Source: Cristatella mucedo
Lineage: Eukaryota; Bryozoa; Phylactolaemata; Cristatellidae
Reading direction: 5' to 3'
Length of the DNA: 64,000 nt
Assembly (NCBI GenBank): GCA_009760855.2
Contig: WPIO01000101.1
Location: 1,290,001-1,354,000 of the forward strand
In this document: piece after piece, positions 32,820 to 50,590 of the stretch
Layout of the letters: every line of letters begins with the position of its first letter
Position numbering within the stretch: position 1 is the stretch's first letter
Notes under the pieces: model-generated
The model's input: the letters and a program-made list of their open reading frames with translations, nothing else
The model's database searches: none
What the model was told of the DNA's origin: nothing
Translations under genes and position numbers: made by a program

Positions 32820-35800
32820 AATGAACAGTGATGCAAGGCGTAGTTTCGGTGCTAATGTTTTGACTGTTTGACTGCTATTTTACTTTTTGACTGTGTGTGT
32901 GCGCATGCTTGCGCCAGATATAATGTTACCAGTCGTGTTTGATCAGTAATTGAGATAGCCGGAGGAAGATTCTGGATGCTTTTGCAATGAATCACGTGTA
33001 GTGATGGCTTGCTGAATATTTATCATCACATAGTTATTTGAATTCAATGTGTCGTTGTATCATACAATATAATGATCTAACAATACCACCTGCTCCTCGG
33101 CTCCAGACGTCTTGCGGGTCCTCATGGGATTGCAAATCGTGTGGCAAAAGGGCCTTCGGTTCTTATGCGCCAAAAGTTTGGAACTCGCGGCTAGCTTCTG
33201 CCACCATATGCATGATCATTTAATTCTAAACTAAATACGCATGAATGCGCCCCAGAGAACCTTTTTCCTGTCTGCTTTGTCTGTGCATGATTCAGTGTAT
33301 ATCATTAGCCAGGTTTCCTACAAACGAGTTGCACTGTCTTTTGTGTTTTTGTATGCTTGTCCAAGCCTGACGCTTTGTGCTTTTGCATGCTTGTTAAGCA
33401 TTACGTGTTGCTGGTCACGAACTCTTGGTCATTGTGTCTCTTGCAGCAACCTGTGAAGCACCAAGTTGATTCTTGTAGGGTGCTATGCAAACAATTGATC
33501 ATTCTTATCTATGATTTGTGGCAGTGCGACTGAAGCCGCTTGTGGCCGCCAGGCAGCACATGCCACCGCTATGCCTTTGGTGCCGCCTCCGTCTTGTGCT
33601 CACATGTTTCTCGTTGCTCCTCATCTAGTTCATCGACGTCCGGATAGCCGTTCTGGGCAACGTGGACGCCGGGAAGAGCACACTGCTCGGTGTGCTGTCC
33701 AGGGGTGAGCTGGACAACGGCAAGGGCGAGGCTCGGCTGAACCTGTTCAGACACCTGCATGAAATACAGACCGGCCGCACGTCCAGCATCAGCCACGAGA
33801 TCATCGGCTTCGGCTGCGACGGCCAGGTCTGTGTTGCCAGACCCGCCTCCTCGGTCGCCTTTACCCTGTGCTGCCACAGTCGCATGTCTGCTCTGCCACC
33901 GATGCAAGCCACTTCACACAGGCACGTTTTCTGACTTTCACGGATCATGCGCTGCTTTCGTTTTCAGGTGCTGAACTTCAGCAACTCCAAGACATCGGAG
34001 GATATCTGTGCAAACTCCTCCAAGGTGATTCACTTCATCGATGTTCCCGGACATCACAAGTATCTGAAGACGGCCATGTTTGGCATGACAGGGCACGCAC
34101 CACACTTCGCTATGCTTGTCATCAGCGCCAGCACGGGCGTTGGTAAGTCCACCACCCGGACTCGCTGGTCTGCTTCTGCTGCCGCCGCTGCATGAGACGC
34201 ACAGAGACCTTCAGTCGGCTGCATAATATTGTGCTTCAGCAGCTGCTGCTGCCAGTCTGTCGCACAGTCTGCTGCTGCCAGTCTTGCACGAAATTGAGCG
34301 ATCGAAGAAAAGCTGCATGCACTGCTTTGAAAAGCAGCGGCCACTTTTGTGTCAAGACTCATATCCTCTATGACGCCTCACTTCTGTAGCCGGAACTGCG
34401 AAAGAGCACCTGGGCATGGCACTGTGCCTTCACGTGCCCATATTCATCGTGGTGAGCAAGGTCGACTTGTGCCGGCAGAGTGGCGCCGCAGCGTGCCTGG
34501 AGCGTGTGCACGGTCAGCTCAAGTCCATGCTGCAGCTGCCCGGCTGCCGCCGCACCTCGCAGCTCGTCAACACCGAGTCGGACGCCATCGCTGCGGCCTG
34601 CAACTTCAACCAGGGCCTGTTAGTACTGTGTGTGAAGGCTGCTGCTGCTGCGCAGGCACCTGCGTGAGAACCCACGTGACCACATGAACCGTTGCAGCGT
34701 GGCTGGGCCTTCAGTGCTTCGTCCACGACCGGGTTGCTACCGGGGCTGTGGTAGTACCGCGTACCGTCGATCAATCCCGTCTGCCGACTTGGACTCATCG
34801 TATCGCGCCTATCAGTCTGCTTTCTTCCGCCTGGCACCAATCCGCCTTGCTGCTTGCCGCTCAGCCGGGCCATAAGCTCATTTTGCATAGTGGTCCGTCT
34901 CTTCGGCAGGATTGTTCCCATATTTACCGTGTCCAGCGTTACTGGCCATAACATAGACGTGCTCCTGAAGTTCTTGAATCTCCTACCGTCGTCGTGCAAC
35001 GCGACGGAGCAGCAGAAGCTGATGCAGCAGCCTGCCGAATTCCAGGTGAACTGCCGGCAAATTGCCACATCTGCTTTGTGTCTCTCTTTCCACATCCCCT
35101 TTCAGCTGTGTGTAGAATCGATTAGCTGCTGATCAAACATGTAGAGTCATCTCAGCCTCATCCCGCGAGCGAGCGAAGTCACTCGATTGCTTGATTTCAC
35201 CTTTAATTTAGTTTGGCATCTCACCGGGCGCATGGTCCGCTGGCTGCCCCCTCACAGCAGCAGCAGCAGCAGCATCATCAGCAGCACTCTTTGATTGCAG
35301 ATCGACGAGGTGTTCTCAGTCCCCGACGTCGGCTCCGTGGTGTCCGGCACACTGAGAAGGTGGGATCTGCTGCAGGCCGAGCCTGAGCACTGCCGCCATG
35401 TTAGGGCACGCCGCTACGGTTACCTGTTGTTTCTGCTTCAGGGGAGTGATATCAGTTGACGGAACACTGTGGCTAGGGCCCGTAGAAGGGCGGTTTGTTA
35501 AAGCCAAGGTGCTCTCGATTCACCGAAACCGGCTACCGTGCCGAGTTGTCCAGGCGAGCCAGGCCGCGGCCATATCATTCAGGGTGATAGAGCATGATGG
35601 ATCAGACTTCCCGCTTCGGAAGGTGAGTAAGGTCAAGCAGGCTGCGTGGCCTTCGGTGGCTCGATGACCTCTGACCTCTTGGTTTAGTTGGCATCTTTTT
35701 GTTTCAAAACTCACTAAGCAGGAGTGACGGTGCCTCGTCCGCAAGTCGTGCATGTGTTGGCCCCTGAGGGCATGGGGGTGCACAGCTATTTTTCAGAGGT

Positions 35801-37301
35801 GCTAGGCTTGACGTTGGTGAGTCAGTGACAGGACTGACCGTTTTCCGGGTTGTGTCGATCCGATGAGGGATGCAGTTCCCAGTTTCCCCTGGCGCAGCAG
35901 TGCCAGAGAGAGTGAAAGCTAGCTCCAATACTGGACTGCAGTGCAACGCTTACAGCTTCAAACTTGTTGCTGCCTACCTCTGCTTCACATGATTGCACTG
36001 CATCGCGGTTGCCTAAAAAATGATGCACAATAGAAAAAAAGAGTGGGGAGAAATAAAAGAGAGAAGATTGAGTAACTGAGCGAGAGAGAAAGTGAAGTCT
36101 TGCATACCAGTGTATGAGTGAGAGCAAAGCACAGCCAAGCAACACATATATGCTGAAGATGACCGGATGACTGACTGTGCCTCTGAAGATGCCCGGAGAC
36201 TGACTGGGCCGTCGTGGGGAACTGGCCTGCTGTGCTGCAGCAAACTCCTCTGCAGACGGTTTCAATCACAACGAACTGAAGCGAAATCCTTTGGCACGTC
36301 ACGTTGATGGGCAACCTTGTCCCCACTCTTTCATATTGGACATGTTCTTTCCACTCTCTCCTCTCCACCTGTCTCACATTCTCCTCTCTTTCTTCCCCTT
36401 TTGCTCTCTTCTTTTATTTCCCATCCTTCTCTCACTCACCCCCCTCTCCCTTTCCGTGTCTGTCTTTCCACCAAAAAATTCTCTCTCTCGCTCAAGCGTT
36501 CAATCTGCCTCCACATTCTATGTATTGTATTTTTTTTTAGTGAAGACAATGTCTACCCTCACGATTCAGAGCATAAGCCTTTTGCAGTTGCTGCAATTTC
36601 GTAGTAGTTCTTGAGTATGTCGTCATTTCTTGTAACAGCAGGGCCGGGAGTACCTGGATGTGACTTGGGTATTCCTAAAAGAATCTGCTTGTTCTTGTGG
36701 GAGTTTTTCATCATTAGAGATCAAGAATCTGTCTGCTCCTAGAGCTGTCTCATTTCCACTGCTTTAGTGACCACCTCCGTGAATGTAAACCATTCAAATA
36801 TCCGTTAGTTTTCCGACGTGGGTCTTGAAGCTGTAAGAGCATCGTTTGGTCTTCCCAGTCAGCATCAATAATCCTTCCACCCCCAGAACAACCCGTCGAG
36901 CCACTGCCTGTTGCACCAAATGCAACTTTAACGTGCAGGGGATGGTGCTACTATCAACCACGAACTCGGAGGGTGTGGAGGATCAGCCGGTAGCGACCCG
37001 GACGTTTGCTGCTGAAGTCGATCTTCTGTTTCACAACGAGAGCATCAGGAAGGGCTTCCGGTGTACGGTGAACGTCGGCAGTGTGTGCCAGATGGCCACC
37101 ATCGGAGAAATGAGCAAAGACGAACTGCAAACGAACGACCGGGCTCGTGTTCACTTCCACCTAGAACGGCAGGCTGAGTACATCGTATGTGGAGCAAGGC
37201 TGCTATTCAGACAGGGCCTGACTCGCGGCGTAGGCCAAGTGACTCAAACAATGCAAGATGGTATCTCAAAACGTGATGACGTGAACCACGCCGATCGCTG
37301 A
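30390..37301 (+). CDS. GTPBP2: GTP-binding protein 2 (GTPBP1/GTPBP2 family translational GTPase), 11 coding exons
   Basis: Exons: 30390-30476, 30573-30599, 30711-30895, 32440-32566, 33629-33826, 33968-34142, 34390-34618, 34910-35045, 35301-35359, 35442-35622, 36939-37301. All introns are GT-AG and the joined frame is open for 588 codons (human GTPBP2 is about 600). The GTPase domain has G1 GNVDAGKST (152-160), G3 DVPGH (233-237), G4 SKVD (289-292) and G5 near SSV (351-353). RTSSIS supplies the switch I Thr. Domain II ([13 protein letters not shown]) and domain III ([25 protein letters not shown]) follow. HHKYL and QGLTRGVG-type wording favour GTPBP2 over GTPBP1. The family is EF1A-like and cytosolic; in mouse GTPBP2 works with Pelota in rescue of stalled ribosomes. 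A TAG stop lies in frame just before the ATG. The N-terminus is shorter than in vertebrates. Introns 3 and 4 carry repeats. Confidence 0.95.
30573..30599 (+). CDS. GTPBP2: 27-bp microexon of GTPBP2
   Basis: Nine codons, IEEGNIEYK, between acceptor GCGCTGTAG and donor GTAAGG, with both flanking introns in phase 0. The peptide matches the conserved EDGNIEYK of vertebrate GTPBP2, which leads straight into LKLV, as it does here. Confidence 0.9.
32761..32816. repeat. (GA)n microsatellite in GTPBP2 intron 4
   Basis: About 28 GA units in the intron between 32567 and 33628. Confidence 0.95.
33085..33500 (+). mobile_element. LINE 3' fragment in GTPBP2 intron 4
   Basis: AAGGGCCTTCGGTTCTTATG with GCGCCAAAAGTTTGGAACTC encode the [10 protein letters not shown] block of the LINE C-terminus. 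It is followed by 3' untranslated sequence and a degraded tail (GTGAAGCACCAAGTTGATTC, GTAGGGTGCTATGC). It has the same orientation as the gene and ends about 130 bp before exon 5. Confidence 0.65.
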
Positions 37302-37565
37302 AGCCGGTCGTTACATGCGTTTGCAAAAATATTGCGGTTCTTTGTGCATAACTTTTTTTTATTGTTGAGACAACGATCTACTGAATGATGCCTGAAGACT
37401 GGCCGGTGTGTGTGAAGCCCTTCGTAGCTTAGTTACGGCTCTTCATTATTCTGCTACTTGTGCAGTCATTCGACGTCAGTAGCTGTCGTCCTGACTATTT
37501 TGTTGTATAGTCGAGTTTAATACAGTGCACTCTTCGTGGCGTTTTTCGTTCAAGAGCTATCGTGA

Positions 37566-37571
37566 AATAAA
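37566..37571 (+). terminator. Polyadenylation signal AATAAA for GTPBP2
   Basis: Canonical AATAAA 265 bp after the stop codon, the first clear signal downstream. Confidence 0.7.
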
Positions 37572-37784
37572 GCCTTAAGAATGAAGCCGTGGCGGCTTGT
37601 CGTAGTTGCTGACTATTAGCCTGACAATCCCACCACTTCTAATGCCTTGTTTGTGAGGTTCGAGCAGCATTCGGAACAGTAGATTTCGCAGCCCCTCAAT
37701 AAGCTAGGATTTCGCCGGGGATGGGGAGGGCTAAATGCCCCAACTCAAGCAGGCAATCGTACAATATTTGTGGTGGCAATGTTT

Positions 37785-38075
37785 CTAGGTGCTCTCACTA
37801 CAAATTGACAACTACTCTTATGTTGCCGACTATGGTGCATCATTTCCAGCGGTCCTGAGCTGCTACTACTTCCATGCTACTCACTACCTCGAACTGCTCT
37901 CCCGACTCTTCTATGCTTTCCACTTTCTCCTTGTTGCACGAGATGAAGTCTATTGGCTACCGAATGCGTACCGAAAGCCGCTTAGACTGTTCGTGCACTA
38001 TACAAAAACTCCTGTGTAACACCCACATAGTCTTTGTGGTTTGTGGAGTTATAGATGGAGATACATTACATTACG
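37785..38075 (+). mobile_element. LINE family B 3' end
   Basis: Shares with the family B copy at 57360-57610 the words GCGGTCCTGAGCTGCTACT, ATGCTACTCACTACCTC, GGCTACCGAATGCGTACCGA, ACACCCACATAGTCTTTGTGG and GAGATACATTACATTAC. Non-coding part only. Confidence 0.75.
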
Positions 38076-38911
38076 ACAACATCCTCTTTCCAAGCAGCAG
38101 AAGCTGGATGCAGCTTCTTGGTTTTCAGTGTTTTGCCTTCGTACGTGTCAACTGGTGTATAACGAGAGCACGAGGCCTCGTATCAGCTTTGTTGGAAGAG
38201 ATTGAGCAGCAACCAGACCTGCTAAATGTAAGTGGGAGACGACAACTAGGGAAAGTATGTCGCTAATGGCCACTAAATGAATTAACAAAAGCCACACGCA
38301 GGTCCGCAGTTGGCTCATCTGACAACTCGAGATGAAGTCGCTAATTACTTAGGTAATTGCTTGACACCACTGCCTGGCTATTCAATCGCACCCTGGATGC
38401 CAGTAGACTGCTCCGATAGTCAGTATTTCTATCAATGCACTCGATGAGGCACAGTACAGACAATACATAGCAAGCATATATATATATAATGCATTTAGAT
38501 GAATAAATATCTGATGAACTGTGAACAGTTGTTAGCAATGCTAGGCCCACAGACGCTTGTAGATTGCGGTATATAATTCGGAAGCAGCACTAAGTAGGCC
38601 TTGCGTGTCACCTTTGCCGATGCCTATTTTAAAATGTGGTACTCATCTGTCCGATGCCCTTTATTCTCTTCAAAGTGCTGGCATTTCAGCTTTTAAGGCT
38701 TGTAAATGCAGTTACAGGAATTTGGTCTACCTGCTATCTAAACCCTTTAGATGTGGGTATTCACAGTTGTTTTAGCATGCTGGAAGCCAATGCTCCTTCA
38801 ATGCCGTTACGTCTAGTTTGAAAAGTCGATGCTGAAAAGACACAAAGTTTTACGTACCTGCTTCATTATAGCAAAGCCGCCATTCGCACTAAACCTGAGT
38901 GCACACTGCTT
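38076..38911. other. No gene recognised
   Basis: Contains a short (AT)n at about 38476-38488. No coding signal. Confidence 0.35.
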
Positions 38912-39035
38912 GGCCTTAGCTCAGTGGTAAGAGGCCAACACCTTCATGCTCAACCGTTTTTGAGTTCGCATTGGTGAGCCATTTGCAGTCACCATTCTAC
39001 TGGTCTCATGGACAGCTGACTACAATATCTGACAG
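38912..39035 (+). mobile_element. tRNA-like SINE fragment, uncertain
   Basis: GGCCTTAGCTCAGTGGTAAG has the form of a tRNA D-arm/box A. A weak box B (GAGTTCGCATTGG) lies at about 38961. It lacks a foldable acceptor stem, so not a tRNA gene; the downstream GCTGAGAAACCAGCT end resembles the SINE 3' segment only loosely. Confidence 0.3.
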
Positions 39036-39714
39036 GCTGAGAAACCAGCTGTATGGTGCAAACGAGACATGCTGACTGATGCTGCTTGTGTCCCACGTTC
39101 GGTGTGCTGACAATCCTTGTGATCAACTACTGTCATCCACACCCACTCCCTGTCTACCCACTCCAGCCTGCCCTAGTACCACCGATGATATGTATTTCGA
39201 AGTCTTCGGTGCGGGTCCTTGGCTACTTTACATCCACAATTTCTGCTGCTTGCGTTTCTTGCTGGCCCAACCAATCCACAATAACAGCTCTGGGTGGGTA
39301 GGTTTTAAATAGTAGTCATACCTGCACCTCTTTGACCACGATTTCCGAATGCCCCATTTATGGTATCAGCATTAAATCGAAAGTAACCCGAGTTCCGAGT
39401 AATCACAAAAACGGAACGAATCTCGTCAGCCACACCGTCTTTTCGTCACCACCCCACGCCCCCAGAACTGCGCATGCTTCATCACGAACGTCTTCGGGTG
39501 ACCGCACTAGTCCTCCGGAGGGCGGCAACACCTTGTTTGAGGATTTGCCTTACAGACACCGGTTGCAAGACAAGTCGCCGTCGGCCGAGCCGGCGTCGAA
39601 AGCATGTGGAAATTCTCACGTTTTGCTTTTGCGTATCGAGCAAGCAAGGACTCGGAGTTCGGTCGCTATGCCGCTATGCCGACGGAGCTGCATCGCTGGG
39701 GCATCAAAAGGCAA
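39036..39714. other. No gene recognised; 3' flank of COA8
   Basis: The open frame at 39332-39787 (plus, 151 codons) has no recognisable domain and runs into the COA8 3' untranslated region on the other strand. Confidence 0.3.
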
Positions 39715-39720
39715 TTTAAT
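39715..39720 (-). terminator. Candidate polyadenylation signal ATTAAA for COA8
   Basis: On the minus strand ATTAAA lies about 220 bp past the COA8 stop. It is the commonest variant of AATAAA. No AATAAA was seen closer. Confidence 0.45.
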
Positions 39721-39940
39721 TCGAGGCTGCCAGCATCCATTCGGCGTCGACCATGCTGGCACCGGCCTGATTCAGTCTGATCGGTAATGCAGTGGCAGCT
39801 GGTCTCGCGTATAGGCTACCTCGCTGCAGTCAATACAGGCCCGCGTCGACGAGCGGGCTTGCCTCCGAGTCAATACCGCACGAGCCCCGACGACAAAAAG
39901 CTCTGACGTCGCAGACGGCTGGGCGAGCCGACGGTCGGGG

Positions 39941-45619
<5,679 letters not shown>

Positions 45620-46055
45620 CCATTGGCGTAGCGACTGAAACTAGGAAACGCAACCAACCAACGTCGGTGCATCGGCAAGCTTCAACATGGGCCCACCGAG
45701 AGTTCAAGGTGATTGCCTCGTTGTGGCTGTCGAGCAGAAGCTCAAGACCTCGACCCGCCCTTCTGTAGATACCTGCTGCCCGGTGCAGGCCGCGGCGGAC
45801 TAGCCGCCCAATCTCGTCGTTCTCAGTGGCTGCAACTACGAACAAATACTTCTGGTAAGTTTTCTGCACAGCACTGCGCGCGTCTGAAAAATTAGCTTTT
45901 GTGATGTCGAAGATTTCGCGGTACTCCGTACGGAGCTCCTGCAGTCCTGCGACATCGTAGCCCGCCCCAATCGGGGCGGGGGGGGGGGGGGGTGGACGGC
46001 TGCGGCGGCGACGGTTGTGCTGCAGACCTGACTGTGACTCCAGAATCATCCACAC

Positions 46056-46486
46056 ATGCCTGCAATTCTCGTTCTCGTCTTGGTGTGCTTCATCGGCCAG
46101 TTTCTTTGTTGATCAGCCCGGTTCTTTGTTTTCCGCTACATTGGTGCTTAGGGTGGGTTGGACAAGCTACCTAATTACTCGGCTCCTTCGTCAGCTTGGT
46201 ATACTGGCCGTGTTAGAACGGTTACCTGCCGCCGATAGCTAAACCTCACGGGCGCTGATGTGCCTTTTGAGGTCCGTCAGAAAAGTGCAAAGGAACTAGC
46301 TTGGAATGCCAAATGGCAAGAGCAAAGAGAAGTTCGCATGAAGTAGTCGGCACCAATCCTGCAGCCGCTGCCGCTAAGAAACCAGCTACGATACGATGTC
46401 AATATCTGTGTTTGGAAGAATTCCTTACTATGAAAACTGATGCCGGTAGCTATGTTCCCAATTGCACCATTCGGCTTTGTGAATGA
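46056..46486. other. No gene recognised
   Basis: Nothing assignable. Confidence 0.3.
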
Positions 46487-46625
46487 TTAGCCAAGCATTA
46501 AGGCGCTGGAACTTCAAATCCCGGGTTGGTTCAAGTCCTAGAGCAGGCGTTCTGCATTTCCCGTTGCAAGCGGGATGGAAGCCTACGTCTTTTCAATCAG
46601 CCGATCTTTGTATTCTTATAGATTA
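46487..46625 (+). mobile_element. tRNA-derived SINE, diverged
   Basis: TTAGCCAAGCATTAAGGCGC, GGGTTGGTTCAAGTCCTAG (box B-like) and TGCAAGCGGGATGGAAGCC follow the order of subfamily II but are heavily substituted. Confidence 0.5.
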
Positions 46626-46667
46626 GGAGAGACCGGCTTAAGCGCTTCTGCATGATACCCTGCGATA

Positions 46668-46748
46668 CAGCAAATATAAAGCGCCCGGAAAGAGATTGAG
46701 TTCTCTGAGGGGGCTTTATCAAGTGCATTATTATTATTATTATTAATT
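46668..46748 (+). mobile_element. LINE family A 3' tail
   Basis: AGCAAATATAAAGCGCCCGG, AAAGAGATTGAGTTCTCTGA, GGGGCTTTATCAAGTGCA and (ATT)n. Solo tail. Confidence 0.8.
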
Positions 46749-48048
46749 TTATACACGATGCCTGTGAATAGAGCTGTCAAGCAGTCTTGTTTTTATACTT
46801 GTTCGTCAGTCAGAAGAGCTAAAAGTATTTGTAGTATTTAGGTTTTGTTTGGATCTCTTCATGGATTTTCTTACTGTGTATTAGGGGAATTGACAATTTT
46901 TTTTATCTAATGCCGTCATCCCTAAAGTCACCTTCGCCGTTGATCGCAATGGAGGGACATGGAGTTTTTTGGTCAGAAGGTCTTGCTTTCTTGGATATAT
47001 TTGAGTTACCCTGGACTTATATGCTCAGGTTTTTTATGACGGCTTTCCTTAGAAGGTGGGAAGTGAAGAAACGGGAGAGTGTCCTTTCTCTTATTGCCTC
47101 CGAAAGCCATAGCTAATTGTATCTGTTACAAGCTCATTAGCCTTTGTAGCTCTAGCTCTGCACGACTAGGTGAGAGTGTGCCGCTGATTGTTTCAAAAGA
47201 GGCAGTAGGCTTCATTGCACGACATGCTGCTAAGCACCGGCAGCCAATATGTACTAGGTTATAAGTTTTGTATACACGAACCCGTTTGACAGCATACCTG
47301 GGCAAGGAGACGCCTAGCAAAAGCGTAACCCCAGAATGGGTGCTTTCCGGCTTGCACGTGCGTCATACTGACTCTGCGGCCTGGACATCTGACGTCCATT
47401 GACTTCTAGCAAGGTACTTGAAAGATGGCTCAATAGAGCATTTGATTACTACGACAGTTGAGACAAACACTAGAATTGTCAGTGCTCTTAGGGTGCTCTG
47501 GCCTGCAAACAAGTATCGATTAAAGCTTAATTGCAAGTCCATTTCAGAATGGACTAGCGGAAGACTGCCTGCGGGCTTGTAGCACACTTCAGCGAGTTTA
47601 ATATTGACCCGTGCAGCTACAGCAGCAGCAGCAGCTGCTGCTGCTGCTGCCGATGTAACTCTAGGCACGGACTTGGGTCTAGGTCTTCAGCTAGCGACAG
47701 GCGGAGAAAGAAACCAGGCATATTCGAGAGAGCCTCCCGACCCCGAGATAGAAACACTGGGATTCTGGTGCCCTTGCATGCCAGGTTACGTCGAGAAGCT
47801 AATATTAGTGCTTAGGGCCAACTCAGAAGTAGCTGAAGGAGGTGCAGAGCCCCATGGTTAGTCAATAGCTTGCTATGGTCATTCGCACCCGATAGAGGGG
47901 CAATCAAGGAGCTGGCTGCTCATATTTGCGGCTCAAAAGCTTAGAACTCAAACGCTGTGCCGGTTTCTGCTTGGAAACAAACTAATGTTAGTGGCATCGA
48001 CTTTGATCCGGTAAATCACCTAGACTTTGAGCCCAGTCCAGAGAAACT
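46749..48048. other. No gene recognised
   Basis: Holds a (CAG)4/(CTG)5 palindromic stretch at about 47622-47651, whose open frames (poly-Ala) are compositional. Confidence 0.35.
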
Positions 48049-48049
48049 C

Positions 48050-48133
<84 letters not shown>
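48049..48133. repeat. (TA)n microsatellite, about 42 units
   Basis: Perfect TA repeat of about 85 bp, self-complementary and able to form a cruciform. Confidence 0.95.
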
Positions 48134-48135
<2 letters not shown>

Positions 48136-48609
48136 GCAGGAGTGGTCACGGCTTTCTTTGTGCAGTAATAGATGGAGAGTTCGAGCAGACGAGTAGCAAT
48201 TTTCCGGCCACCTGCTGCAAACTTAGAGTGAACGAGGATTATTTTTACTTTTGCTCTTGGCAGGGCTGCATCCTACTAAATGAGCAACCAGACATTACAT
48301 TCAGGCTCGTTTCTGCATCTACAGCCCACCAGAAATCGCGATTTTTGACATGAATTCCCATAAGCAATGGCCAGATACGTGCACGTTTGCATAAAATAGA
48401 GACCCTGAGTTTTTCAAATGACACTTGTGCCCGCACGGGTAGGTCTCTCGTGGATAGTCTCACCCCATCGCCATGCCCGAAAGTTAAATATTTCCCAATA
48501 ATTGTTACACGAATCAGTGGACAATCAGTAGTGCTCGGTTTTTCACATGCTAGGCACATGGGACTTCATATGACGGTCAGGAATTTGCATGGGCGTCGGT
48601 TGCTACATA
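48134..48609. other. No gene recognised
   Basis: No assignable feature. Confidence 0.3.
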
Positions 48610-48760
48610 GTCTTGGCCTAGGGGATAAGGTGCATGCGTGTCACTACCCCAATCGTAGGTTCTAGATCTCCGGAAAGTAATTGTTCATCGCCAGCTGCAA
48701 GCTGGAGTGATGGCCACTAAGGTTCTTCTGGAATTGTATAAATGAGGCCGTTGAATCAGA
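48610..48760 (+). mobile_element. tRNA-derived SINE, diverged subfamily II
   Basis: TTGGCCTAGGGGATAAGGTG, a decayed box B (AGGTTCTAGATC), CCAGCTGCAAGCTGGAGTGA, TGGCCACTAAGGTTCTTCTG and GAGGCCGTTGAATCAG. Confidence 0.65.
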
Positions 48761-48954
48761 CGGACTTTACTTTTGACGTTTACTTTTAATTTACTTTTCG
48801 AGTGCAAGCAATTTCTGAAAATTTAATAGGTCTTCACTGGCGAACGAAGCTATTGAAAAGAGATCAAAGCGGACCTACCAAACTGTCCGCATGATTCTAG
48901 ATCAAGACCATGCTAGCAGCTACAAAAGGTATATGCTGCTGAAAATAGTCCAAA

Positions 48955-49260
48955 GAACATGTAAGAAACTCCATCTGCAGTGTCACAAAATCACAAGGGT
49001 CTAAATAAGTTGCTTTTGAGCTGAAGAGTTGCCTAAGCATGGTGTACTCACAGCCTCAGTGGCATGCCCAATCAACGGCTATCCAGTCGCGTTTGCCTCA
49101 CGCACTAAACGCAAAGTGAGACACATTGGTAAGTCTGGTGGGCTGTCGAGCTGGTAAGTAGCAAAGCAGTGGCAGGAGAAAATGCAACAAAGGAAAGGAA
49201 CTGGCAATTCGAAGTGCCAGGGCTAGCGAGAAGGTAGCAGCATTGCTTAAGTGTCGTCTT
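48955..49260 (-). mobile_element. LINE family B-like 3' end, minus strand
   Basis: CAAAATCACAAGGGTCTAAA, GTGTACTCACAGCCTCAG, GTTTGCCTCACGCACTAAAC, GCAAAGTGAGACACATTGG and GTAAGTAGCAAAGCAGTGG align in order with the family B minus copy at 42160-42370, with many changes. Confidence 0.5.
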
Positions 49261-49495
49261 GGCTTGAGTTCATCAGTCTCGGACCTGAAAAGCAAACTTA
49301 TCTGTCACCTGCGATTTTAATAGCCTCAGAGAAAGGATGGAAATCTATTACAGCTATTGTGCTGCCCAGAGAGGACCCGATGGTATGGGTGATACTAACA
49401 AAAATGATATTTGAGTCGGATGAAGAGCGACGTATTTTGCCAATATTTCCTGCAATGTAGAGAGGCCATCCAATGTCTGGATAGAGGCGAAAGGA

Positions 49496-49650
49496 TATAG
49501 AGATAGAGATAGATAGATAGATAGGTAGATAGGTAGACAGACAGATAGATAGATAGATAGCTAGATAGCTAGATAGATAGACAGATAGATAGACAGATAG
49601 ATAGATAGGTAGATAGGTAGACAGACAGATAGATAGATAGACAGATAGAC

Positions 49651-49681
<31 letters not shown>

Positions 49682-49706
49682 CAGATAGATAGCTAGATAG
49701 CTAGAC

Positions 49707-49785
<79 letters not shown>

Positions 49786-49790
49786 GAGAG
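49496..49790. repeat. (GATA)n microsatellite with GGTA, GACA and GCTA variants
   Basis: About 290 bp. The right 60% is nearly pure (GATA)n; the left part has a repeated pattern of GGTA and GACA interruptions (49523-49540 and 49607-49628), showing higher-order duplication. Flanked by GA-rich sequence to 49850. Confidence 0.95.

Positions 49791-50590
<800 letters not shown>

Noticed and set aside
36291-36614. Plus-strand frames in the last GTPBP2 intron
   Set aside because: Pyrimidine-rich low-complexity translation inside an intron; the intron is defined by the matching exons 10 and 11.
36846-36938. Extension of the last GTPBP2 exon to the ATG at 36846
   Set aside because: The conserved protein resumes exactly at GMVLLS after the acceptor at 36937-36938; the preceding residues do not match the family.
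39332-39787. 151-codon plus-strand frame
   Set aside because: No recognisable domain; lies over the COA8 3' flank.
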